64,000 nt of DNA from Anseranas semipalmata (lineage: Eukaryota; Chordata; Aves; Anseriformes; Anseranatidae), in contig VXAA01005662.1 of NCBI GenBank assembly GCA_013399115.1, positions 385,276 through 449,275 of the forward strand. The letters are read 5' to 3'. The position numbers were made by a program, and so were the translations under genes. Below the pieces are notes generated by a model. It saw only the letters and a list, made by a program, of their open reading frames with translations, did not search any database and was not told where the DNA came from. Positions 14,401-25,063 of the stretch are shown here, piece by piece (the stretch's first letter is position 1; the number at the start of each line of letters is the position of its first letter).

Positions 14401-17400
14401 GAAACTCTGGTCTAATACTGGCTGCATTAGCTCTGGAAGGAGAAATTCCTTGTGCCACTAGAAATATAGCTGCTAGTCTGACTACTGGTATAAATACAAT
14501 CTCTTCCAAATTCTCTTTGGAGTCAAAAGAAAAGGTCCTGTTAACTGTATTGGGTTTTGCAATTGCATCACGACATAGCAAAAAAAAAAAAAAACCATTC
14601 ACTGAACAGGATGGAGTAATAAATGTTCCCTCTCCCTCAGTCACTGACATGCTTCCACTGAGCTCTGCAGTCATTCTAGGTTGCTTCCAGTATGATCTTA
14701 GCAGAGTGCCTTCTGTGTGGATAGAAGTCCATTCATTCCCATCTTGTTGGGCAGATGGTGCGTACACAGGGGGGGTGAAGCTTTAGCTGGGAGCTAGCAA
14801 GGCCTCTGTGCTGGCCCCTGATTTATGATGCTGTATTTTGCCTATTGGCATCTACTATTTTCAAAGACTAAGAATTCTGAAAAAAAACTTGAAGCTAAGC
14901 TAGCACATTGGAGCATTGAAGAACAAGTAGAAAATTCCTATCTTATCTACTTGGTTTGAGAACATGACCTAGATTTCAGTACCCATTGCTACATGGAGAG
15001 AGAAGAGCTTTTTTGTATCTCTATTGTATAATCAGACTCAAAATCATTACAGTACACTGATTCTCATAGCAAGAAATATCCTCTAAGTGATTTGGTATGT
15101 TGAAGATTCTTTTCTGTTTGTATTCTGTGTACTGTGATGTTAGGTAAAAGCATCTGGGAGCAGGAATAGAGCTCAAAGCCTACAGGCTCAGTTTAGGTCT
15201 GAAAAAACTGCTGTTGGTAATGGTGATGAACAACTGGGCTCTTTTCCCTCTAGGATCCTGGGCAGGTGCTACAACTGTAAGATATTTCTAGAGGCAAGGG
15301 CTGCATTAAGTCAAACTGTTTAGAACAGTAGTTTTGGGGTGTGTCCCCCCCCCTTTCTCTTTATAAGATATTGTTTTCCTACCGTCCTTATGGAAGCGTG
15401 GATTTGATACTCCAGCTCATCCAGGCCACTCCAGCATGGAGATCATTTTAAAAGCTGGCAGATGAGGATGCCAGAGGATTTCTTTTGCAAAGTAGAGTTG
15501 TTTCTGGTCACTTGTGCAATCTTTCTTTAGACATGCTGAGAGCACAGCTCAGCTGCTGTGAAAATAGCAGTTCAGCTAAGATCTCAACGGTTGTTAATGG
15601 TTTGTTTTACAGAAACAAAGTTTATATAGAAATTTGTTTTTTTTCTCGTGCTTGCTACAAGTGAAATGTAATTTTAGATGGCATATTCTGTTGGACCAGG
15701 CTTTTCTGCCAAAATATTGCTATGATCTTTTCCTATTAGCAAGGAACTTCCTCTTCAAACAATTTTCCAATAGGTTACACTCATTTTCTTGCTGTTTCTC
15801 TGCAATAGCGGTAACTGCTTTGGTTGCTCACTCTGATTTATTGAAAACTGTTTGCTTTTTTAGAAGCTGATTAGAAAGGCACAGGTCTTGGAGTCCAAGG
15901 CTATGGCTTTTCACTCCTCCCTTATTTCTCATGGTTTTGAATAGGGAAGGATATCCATTTGTGTCCTCTTTGTTTGTCACTCCCGTTATCCCCTAGAGTT
16001 GCTATTTTCAAGTCTAGATGAAAAGGAAATATGGACTCAGTTCTAACTCTAACTTCTGGTAGAAGGGTTTGTACAAAGAGCTCTATCACAAGCTATAGAG
16101 TGCAGGAGTCTGTACTTCCTCTAGCCATCTGTGCAGTCCCAGGCACACTCCAGTGCTCCAGTATGTCAGCCTGTATACAAGACATGGTATATGTAAATAC
16201 CGCAGGTTCCAGATTTCCAAACGTCTCGGAGAATGTTTGACACCGGGTGGCTCCTCAACCTTCCAGGCCAGTTCCATAGACAGGAGGTTTCAAAGGTCTG
16301 CAGAGCAAGTTGCCTCACCATCTGCCATGCACCAGCAATGTGCTCCAGGCTCGGAACAAAAATGCAGCATGTATCCAGGTGGCAGTTTGCCTAGAGGAAA
16401 CCATTCAGCCTTGGGCGTGCTGACTGTTGTCCTATTCTGCTGGCAGCTTTCATTATGTTGTGGGTGAGAGGAGCATGAAAAAGAAGGAAAGCTATAGAAC
16501 TTCAGGCAAATAAGGCAGATACAGGATGGCTTTTAGGGATCAAAATTTCTTACAATCATCATTGTTACTGGGTTAAGTAAGTCAGGGTGATGGATCAAAT
16601 GGATCCCTAGCTGACTTGGCTAAAACTCCCTCTCAAATCAACATAACAGCTAGGCTGGATCCAGATAACCAGTCAGGTCTGCACCACTTGTGCTAAGAGC
16701 CTGGCTTTCGTAATAAAACATAATACACCATAGCAGTTCAACCACAAGAAAAACAGAATTTGTAAAAGCAGAGGAAACCTTATTACACATCCCCTCTGCA
16801 AAGTGGGTGTGCAATGGAAGCACCACATACAGTGAGTGCACACAGCAATGCAGAGTCAAAAACTGAGATCCCATTTTGTGATCATTACAGCCAATGAGAA
16901 GTGTGTATCAGGTAAACCAGGAGCAGTTCTCATGTCATTAATACACAGTTCTCGTATTTCCCCTTTACATTCATTTACTCAATAGCAAGATAAAAGCCGT
17001 CTTGCTAACAGTGATACAGACTTAATTCACTTCACTATTTGTTCCATTCCAGCACTGTTAATATACTTTCCTTATTTTCCATGTTGTGAATGAAGAGGGA
17101 ATTGGGGATATGCAACGAACTATGCCTTTACTGCCTACTACCATATTATATTCTGAGCATTTTTTAAATTTGGATTTTTTTTGCTTTCACTATGGAGAAC
17201 CCAGCTCTAGGCATTCTTCAGTAGTGCATGGAGGAATAATATCTGTTAGTCTGCATATCTTACAAAGGTGTTGGAGAGAAAAGGTTGAAAGCAAGTCAGA
17301 GTCAAACAAGCATCCATTAAACCTAAGTTGTTTTTTTGACCAGAAGAAAAAGAGAACTGTAGTTTTGTGCATGGAAAAAAAAAAAAAAAAAGTTGTCTGG

Positions 17401-18043
17401 AAGGAAATTCAGCATCCCTTTTATCCTGTTTTGGAGTCAGAATTTGGGTTCCGAAACATTAATAGGGAAATGCTGCCGGGTTTCCAGGCTTAGGTGCATC
17501 CTGGGTTCAACATTCACACTTTTAAATCCTCAAAATCACAGCCCCAGGTCATACCTCCTGGAAGAGTAAAGGTGAAACAGCTTAATCTCTTGAGGGGACA
17601 CTCAGCGGGGCTATGTAATGGCTTTTAGATAGTGTCAGATTTTGTTCAATTTTTTCCTGAATTTCATACAAATTCATAAACCTAGAATTAACCCTTAAAA
17701 TTTTTCTTCAGACATTCAGTCTCTGTCCAGGGCAACAGAAGGATTCATCAATATTCCTCTGATTTGTTTCCCTCTCCTCTTCTTTGCAGGTCTCCATGAA
17801 ATCCAGTGTTCCCTGCCTCTAGAAAATAGAAGAATCTTTCTGAATGAATTATCTGAGGTCAGCTTTAGTGAATGCAAATTTAGTTTGTCATTGACGGACC
17901 TTTTTATCATCATCTTCTCTGGAGTCGCAGTCTCCATTGCTGCAATTCTATCAAGCTTCTTCCTAGCAACTCTAGTACACTGCTTCCAAAGATGTGCTCC
18001 CAGTAAAGATGACGATGATGATGAAGACGACAGTGAGGACTGA
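4821..18043 (+). CDS. LRRC38: LRRC38, leucine-rich-repeat BK-channel gamma subunit (two exons)
   Basis: Coding exons 4821-5448 and 17790-18043 join to 293 codons plus TGA; human LRRC38 is about 294 residues. From the N-terminus: signal peptide (about 1-26), LRRNT cysteine cap (C27, C31, C33, C41), roughly five to six leucine-rich repeats (about 57-182), LRRCT cap (C189, C191, C216, C238), one transmembrane helix (about 247-272) and a short cytoplasmic tail ending in an Asp/Glu run (283-293). Family knowledge: LRRC26/52/55/38 bind the pore-forming BK (KCNMA1) channel and shift its voltage dependence; LRRC38 has a mild effect. The domain plan and the acidic tail fit LRRC38 rather than its paralogues. 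An in-frame TTG lies six bases upstream, but the ATG at 4821 has A at -3 and begins the hydrophobic leader, so I chose it. The intron splits a Gly codon (phase 1). Confidence 0.95.
5449..17789 (+). other. LRRC38: LRRC38 intron 1 (12.3 kb)
   Basis: Begins GTAAAG and ends TTCTTTGCAG. It holds simple repeats (an AAAAC-type array at 13345-13457, AT dinucleotides near 12230-12256, poly-A at 14580-14594 and 17372-17391) and no exon I can support. Its longest open frame is on the minus strand at 14228-14767; it begins with a non-ATG codon, crosses a poly-A tract and has no recognised domain. Confidence 0.85.
13345..13457 (+). repeat. AAAAC/AAAC-type simple repeat
   Basis: About 110 bases of tandem caaaa and caaa units inside the LRRC38 intron. 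The array gives open frames on both strands (Lys/Gln/Asn/Thr-rich on plus, Phe/Leu/Cys-rich on minus) that are not genes. Confidence 0.9.
17790..18043 (+). CDS. LRRC38: LRRC38 coding exon 2
   Basis: Starts after TTTGCAG at 17789 and ends with TGA at 18041-18043. It supplies the rest of the split Gly210, LRRCT cysteines C216 and C238, the transmembrane helix ([17 protein letters not shown]...) and the acidic tail ending SED. No long open frame marks this exon because an intron phase and a short coding length hide it; the assignment rests on the family match and correct phase. Confidence 0.95.
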
Positions 18044-18892
18044 ACTTAGTCTATATAATTAAATTTCCTTGGTTTGTAAGTTACTAGATCAACAGGCCAA
18101 CAGGCAATGTCTAGGAAGAAAACTAGACTAAAAGCTTTAAACATGATTTAGATGAAATCAATGTATAAGGTTGTATTCTAATTTCATGAAGGTCACAGGT
18201 AGGAATTGCAGTTTGCATCTGAAACTGTTAGTTTTACTTGCATATGTAACCTGATGCAATGAGACCAGATTAATTTCTATGATCCTTAATCAAACAATAC
18301 ATTTAAATTTGAAGGCTGGAAGAAGAAGGGAGAAAGGGAAACAAAATCCAGTGTTTTAAAAAGACTAACAGCTTCCACATCGTCCTTCTGATCAGATGCA
18401 GATTCCTGCAAGCGCTTAATAGCTTGTTTCAAACGCACTTTGAAAAGAACTGACTAGATGGGGGCATTTCAGCTGGAAGCATGGAAGCAATTTAAAAGGG
18501 TCTTTCCTTGAGCTAAGTAGTGGGAGATTGTAGTAAACTCACACAACTGTCCAAGTAACTAAACACAAAATGATTCCTAAAATTGTAGAAAGCATAGGGA
18601 GGCTGGCATTTTCTCTCTGTAAGTGTTCTCTCTAAACATCCATTTTTCTTTTAATGACACAGTTGCAGGCATCATTCAGCCAAAAAATTCTTTTCTATAG
18701 GTGAAATATGGTTCTAGATCCAAGTCATCCAATGCAGCTGCCTGACACCTCTTTGGTTATGGCACAAATACTAACTATAACATTCTTTTGCATTTTTAGA
18801 TGCAATTAAGTAAAGGAATTCCCATCCCATGGAATGCTAGGCACAAGGAACTGTTGCAGTATTCGGTCTGTTTAGTTATTTTAAAACACTAA

Positions 18893-18990
18893 GGGCTATA
18901 TTCTGCTCCTGATTATACTAGAGTAACACAACTGAAGTGAACATCATGATCCAAACTGGCAACTGTGTAACCAAGAGTGGAATCTGGCCC
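18893..18990 (+). repeat. Short element with terminal inverted repeats (MITE-like relic)
   Basis: The left end gggctatattctgctc and the reverse complement of the right end gagtggaatctggccc agree at 12 of 16 positions over a span of 98 bases. The interior carries 'agagtaacacaactgaagtgaa', resembling widely dispersed sauropsid elements whose ends read gggccagattctgctc. Family name not assigned; the symmetry is seen directly. Confidence 0.4.
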
Positions 18991-19229
18991 AAGATATTTC
19001 TGACTATTATAGGTTTGTCAAAACTTGAGCTCTTCTACATAATGGTAGATATTTTTGTTAAAATGAAAAGAGACATTTATTACAAGTGATTTTTGGAATA
19101 GTGCCGGACAGCTTTTTAGGATAAGTATATTTTTAAAATATTTGTAATGGAAATATTTTTTTAAAGCTCTGTGTATTTAAAGTATTATCTAGAATAGCCA
19201 TGAGGGCTTAAAGTAAGAAATAACATAGT

Positions 19230-19235
19230 AATAAA
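19230..19235 (+). terminator. LRRC38: Candidate polyadenylation signal of LRRC38
   Basis: Canonical AATAAA about 1.19 kb after the stop codon on the gene's strand. This is a candidate only, because isolated AATAAA hexamers are common in AT-rich DNA. Confidence 0.3.
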
Positions 19236-19457
19236 CAATCTAAGGACTGTATGCTATTATAAAAAATTAGAACTGATAAAAAGTAGCATCTATTAAACTA
19301 CTGTAAATGCTTTCATTTCTTAAAAACACTCTGGTTATAATATTGCCTTGCTCAGTTAATATGAATGGACTTTTATGGGCAGTTATTTCCAACTCTCTTG
19401 TATCTGTCATGCTAATTGTTCAGGCAGCCAGGAGTGAATTACACTGTGTGTGCTAAG

Positions 19458-19700
19458 GGGTAGTATGGTCTGGTAGACAGGGTACAAGATTAGGACTCAG
19501 GACACCTGGGTGCTGTCCCCATCTAACAGTGACCAGCTAGAAGACTTTCAGCAAATCACTTTTTCTGTCTGTGCCTCCTTTCCCTACCTATGAAATGAAG
19601 ATTATAATAACTATTTATCTTTTTTAAAGTGCTTTGAGATATACAAAGGCGGGGGGGGGCACTATACTGGGGCTATATATAATGATTATGTATGTTAGGC
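19458..19700 (+). repeat. MIR/CORE-SINE-like relic, nearly full length
   Basis: This is the clearest SINE relic in the window. It reads in MIR order: 'tagtatggtctggtagacag', 'ggactcaggacacctgggtgct', a degraded 'accagctagaagactttcagcaaatcac' block, 'ctgtctgtgcctcctttccc', 'tatgaaatgaagattataat', then a tail with 'aaagtgctttgagata' and 'ggggctatatataatgatta'. That tail (cgctttgagat ... gcgctatataa) is known from sauropsid SINE/L2-like 3' ends. A G run of 10 bases interrupts the tail. Confidence 0.65.
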
Positions 19701-22700
19701 TGAAGCAGAAGTTACGTAACAGGTCTAACGGAATCTCGTATCAGTATGACTTCGCTGTGAAGTCATGACATCAGTGGAGTTACTCCATTGGCTAACACAA
19801 TTGGAATGGAGTTTGCACCATGCTGAGGTTAAAACCAGGACAAGAGTGTTTACTTCTGTTAGCTCTACAGCTTATTCAATGCGGCTTAATGCTACCATCA
19901 TTAAGATTATTATTTCTAAAACCACACTGGAACAGAATTAAGCGGGACAGCGAGAGGATATTCTGTATCAATACTGTCTTATTTTATTCTTATTCTTTCA
20001 AGACAAATGAAATGACATGATTTTCACTGTGTAGTGCCATGTTTAAAAATAACACAAATATATTTATAATTTCAACATGGGTTTTCATGTTTATTTGCAT
20101 GTGGTATGAGAAAGAGAAAAACAGTGCCTGATTCTCTTATCATTTAAAAGGGGGGGGTTGCAGTATGGTTGGAAATACACAACTTATTGCCTGGTGCAGT
20201 TCCAGCAGTACACTCCCTTTGCAACAAATATGGATATGTGATCAACAGTTTTATATTTAGAGCTGTGCAAATTGTTCAGTGGTGGAACAAGAAACTGGGT
20301 CACACCTTTTTGTCTGCAAGTTTTATTACAGGCTCAAAGCTTGCATCCAGTTAGCAAAATGATGTCCTACCAAACTTTCTAGCAAGATGTCAGTGAATGT
20401 TTCAACAGATTTCTACCCCTACCTTAGTCACAAATGTATGTGTTGTTTTTTTTTCTTTATCCTGTAAGGTTGACTAATTTTGCAGAGGTCGTATCTCAAA
20501 CTCAACTATTTTGACTGGGTTCTGCTCTTACTTGCAGGTTCATCCTACCATGATGCCTCAAAATGAAGATCTAGATTTGTGTAGAGTTTGTAGCATTTTG
20601 TTCAACCCAACATAAAGCCCTGAAAGCACTGATTTTATTTGGATCTTAGCACCCCTCAAAACAGCAAGGAACAGACCAAGCTGACACCCACATAATCCAG
20701 TGCAAGCTGAAGAGCAAGGCTTAGTAAAGCTTTATTTATGAAGCTGCCATTCTGGACACTCCATCACCTCAAAGTAATTTTGCAAAGTAGGTTTTTTTCC
20801 AGATAAGAAGTTTTAATGATATTTTCCCTTACTAAGTAATGTATAATTCATAAGTATTGAACTCATCCAGTTAACAATATTTATTCATTGTAGGCATCAG
20901 CAGCTACCTACTATTAATATTGATTTTCCATATTTCTAATTGCTAGTAAATGAGACAGAACTTGGATTTAGTTCTTATTGGAATTTTTCTTATTTTATGT
21001 AATCTTCAGAGCAAAACATTCCCCTGTTGGAAGATGCCCTGCAAAACTTTAAAAGCAGATTTCGCCATGTATAGAACTCATGAAAAAGTGGCCTGAAGGT
21101 TGCATTATTATTGCAATTTTACCTCCACAAAGGTAGTAGCATGGAGATAATCCCATCTCCAGCTTTGTGGAGCTTCTTGTGAAGGGATCCTTCTATGGAT
21201 GGGATCCAGTGAGTATGTACTCTTCTCAGACTGCAGTAAGTCCCACTGAGATTAGTGAAGCTGCACTAGTGTCAAGTGTAAGAGCTGAATTTAGCTTCCT
21301 GTGCAATACATTGCCAGCTCGGGAAACACTGCCTGTGCATTGTTATAAACATGCAGTAGCAAGTTTGTCCTCCTTGACAATTTTCCTTCTAAAATGGCTT
21401 AATTTTTGTGATGGTATCCCCCACCGTCAGAAGTCAGCAGACATTTTACCTGCTTCAAGGAGAAGGAAATATACTATGCATGACCCAAATAAAATGTTGC
21501 CGGCTCAGAGAGCCAGGAAGCAGCTGTCACATTGCCTGCAGATATGTCTCCTTGATGAAATGCTGGATCTTGGTATGAGTGAGAATCCAAGAAATGTGCA
21601 AGAAAGCAAATCTGCATAATGTAATTGAGATACAGACTGACTTTTTAGAAGCATGCACATTGGTTTAAGAAAATGTCTAATCCACAGAATATTAAAATAA
21701 AGATCACCTGAAGCGACTGTCCAAACCTAGCATTTCATCCTCAGTCAGCCAGCATCTTTTTGAGGCAGCTTCATTTCTGCTGTGATTCTCACTCAGATGT
21801 GAAAATTAATGGGTCAGTTTTTGGAGCAGCATAAAAATACATTGGAGAAAGTAACTTGAAGGGATGGTTCTGGAAGCTCTTAAAGAGGAGCATACTGCTT
21901 ATCTCCCTCAGATGCGTAGTACAGGGTGAGCCACTGTACACTAACAGCTAAAATTTAGCCTGGCATACTTAGAGATAACCAAAAATGGTCTTGTCTTTGG
22001 CTGCGGGAAGGACTGTGTGTGATCACCTGTAAATGTGGATAGGGTTGTGCACACTTGTGTGGTAGGGAGAGGGTGTGTGTATCACAATACTAGAGCTTGC
22101 TGTAACTATCACCCCTGTAGACAGCCTCAGTGGAACAGCTGAAGCCTGATGGGGATGCTGAGCCTGAGACAGTCCTTCATCCCTAGTGGAGGTCCCTCTG
22201 TGCTGGCTTTCAAACCCATGGGAGCAACTCTGTGCAGGACCTTTTACTGATTCAGCATGTGCTGCCTACCTCCTACGTGAGTAAATGAATTTAGTTTCCA
22301 AGGGTGCTAGCTGGCACGCTCCTGACTTAAGTCCATGTCCCCCAAAATAAAGGAGCATGGTTTTGGATAGTTTTTGCATCCAATCATTCCTCTCAAAGCT
22401 ACCATTGAACGATGTTACTATTTGGGGTGTAACCTGTTTTTACTGACCTCTAGTGGCAACTGAAATGCTTTACTGTGGAGGTAAGTCACCGTAATTCGTT
22501 GTGGCGAGGGTGTCGTTGAAATGCTGAATCCTTGCACACATTTTCCAAGAAGAAAGCAGAAATGTACAGTAGGTAATTACATTTCTTGGTGTAGAGTAAG
22601 ATCTGCCATGGACTCTGAGTGCCAAGCTGCCAGTAATACGCATATGCCACCAGAAACATTTATTTCATGTCCCACCTGCTAACGTTGGAGCAATACAACC

Positions 22701-25030
22701 TTGTCATAGAATTCTAGAAAATAGCCACAGAAGAACCTCAAATACATCATCCAATGATAAAGTAAGCTTTGTAATAAAAATACTCCAATTGCTAATCAGA
22801 TTCCTACTCTCATCTTGCCATCTTCTTCCCCCATTGTGTCTTGTCTTCTGTATCTTCATACCTTGTCTGTACCTAGAACAACAGAAACCCAGCTTGGTAC
22901 TGTCTCTGCATGGTACAGCAACACAAATCACAACAATAGCAGCCAGCAGACTAGACAAAACACAGTTTTGTTTATACTGACCAATCATCTATCTATGACT
23001 GCAAAGAGTTAGCAGGTAAAACCTATCGGATTTTAAACTGACAGGGAGAGCAACAGGAGACCTTCTGTTGCAAAGCAGAATGCCTGAATTATGAGGTGTC
23101 TCTCCAGTTCCCATCAGCTCTCACACCCCACCCAGAGCTCCATGAAGCCATGTAGAATTGTGTAACATTGGGTTAGCAGACATAATGTGCTTTTTTGGGG
23201 GTTGTCAAAAAATATCAAGTAAACACTTCAGAGCAGGCTTTTACTGTTGTTTTTATGGGAAGTGAAAAGTTTGCAGGGAAGTTAGCAGCAAATAAGGAGT
23301 GAAGAAGACAGCTTGGGTTAGAGTTGTTCAGTAGAGTCAAGTTTGCTTCAAAGAAGCATTGCTTTGATTGGAGAACTGTTTCTTCTTCAATTTCTGCTAC
23401 TAGTGGTGAGTTCTAAAGGTTAGCCAGTTCACACCCAGGTATGAAATAGCATAGCCTTTTAAAGAGTATTTCAAACAGAAATGGATGCTGAGGGAATTTT
23501 TAAAATTTACTGCTCACAGGTGACGCAGCAGTTGCTTTTTTGAAGGCTTTAATTTGAATCTGAAAGGTGATGTGTCACTTAATAGGCTGTACAAAAATCT
23601 GTCATCTGATCAACCCAGAACTGAAAGTCAGAAATGTCCATATAGACAATGGTGCTAGCAAGATACACTTCAGTTGTTTCACCAATATGTGAGGTCACTC
23701 CTCCAAGTTGACATCACCAGAATGTAAGTGGTTGGACTCTGACGCTTCCTTCTTTTTTTCCTGCTGGTCATGCTACTCACCATGATACAAGGAAAACACA
23801 AGATAGGCATTGTGCACCACCTTAGAAATCCCCTTAGCTGAAAGAGTAAGCAAAAGAAGAATTGAGTTGAGCAGTAAAGCCAGCTTTGTGACCTTTGCTT
23901 AAAATCTAAATGTGATACAGTCCAGCTAACTAACATTCCAAGGCATGGCTTGGTGTGGCTGTGTAGGGCTTTTGCTCTTTAATTAGGACAAGTGTTGAAA
24001 GACTTTACAGCAGAAATAATGTTTAGTCTTTAAGGTATTTAACAGGGAATGAAATGACTGTGAACATATTTGACAAACAGTTCTAGTCTATTTTTGCCCA
24101 CCAATTTTTCTCAAATTGAGTAACTGTCGCTCTCTTAACAGTAGATTAGGTTTGCAGTCTGCAGTGGGTTAAAGTATTACTCTTTATCCTTTGAAGATCT
24201 GGCTTCAAATGTGAATTTGGGTCACAGGAGGAAATGACCAGAATAAAACCCTTAAAGGTCATTTTGGTCAGTTGGGCAAATGCAGAGATGCCTTATTAAC
24301 AATATAAACTGTATATTGAAGGCAGATAAATGCTTCTCTGAACTCCAAAAGATTCCATATAAACATGGCACCTAATGGTTTTAAAAATGGAAGGGTAGCT
24401 AGAGAGATGAGACAGATGTACTGTAAATATCATTAAGGAGGAGAATGAGACATAATTAGGTTAAGGACTAGTATTTTTGTAGGTGACCGTTATTTTTGAG
24501 TTACTTATTTCATTGAGTACTTACCTTAATATTAACATGGTGATGTTAAAGCCTATATACTGGCAGGGAAGTGTTGAACAGCAGCAAGAAATTAGTACTA
24601 GTTACTGGTTTAGAGCTGCAGTGTCCTAACTAGTAGTCCTGAAATGTCTGCCCATCAATGCTGGTTCATTATGCAGAGCCTTGCTTTATTCAGAATAGTT
24701 CAGTTGCCTTGTGATTATATTCATTTTTTTAAAACCTGTTTTGCATCTTCAAAAGATGGAATAAGAAAATGTTGCTCTGTAAGTGGTTTTACTGTTTTCT
24801 TCCTATAGCAAGTCCTAAATGTCATTGTATTAACAAATAACTAACACTGTATTAACAAAATAACTAACCTCAGATAAGACTGTTTAAAAAGTGGCATGGG
24901 AGTGATATATGAAATATTCCACATTTTTACTTTACCAACCTCAGGTTGGAAACTCTCAAAATCTAATTGTAAATTATGTTTCCGAGGGTGGTATAATATT
25001 GAAGTGAGTCCAAAGTAAGATCTACAGCTC

Positions 25031-25060
<30 letters not shown>
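25031..25060 (+). repeat. Short AAAAC simple repeat
   Basis: About 30 bases of aaaac units with flanking A runs. A second, smaller example of the motif that fills 13345-13457. Confidence 0.85.

Positions 25061-25063
<3 letters not shown>

Larger units (their letters stand above)
18044..19235 (+). other. LRRC38: Probable LRRC38 3' UTR
   Basis: AT-rich sequence after the LRRC38 stop, without coding potential. The end is taken at an AATAAA at 19230-19235. Other polyadenylation sites further on are possible. The stretch carries an old inverted-repeat relic at 18893-18990. Confidence 0.4.

Noticed and set aside
14228..14767. 179-codon open frame on the minus strand inside the LRRC38 intron
   Set aside because: It begins with GTG, translates through a poly-A tract (FFFF), has no recognised domain and no supporting splice structure. 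Likely chance.
21167..21619. 150-codon open frame on the plus strand
   Set aside because: Starts with GTG, no domain, and overlaps sequence that looks like old repeat. Not supported as a gene.
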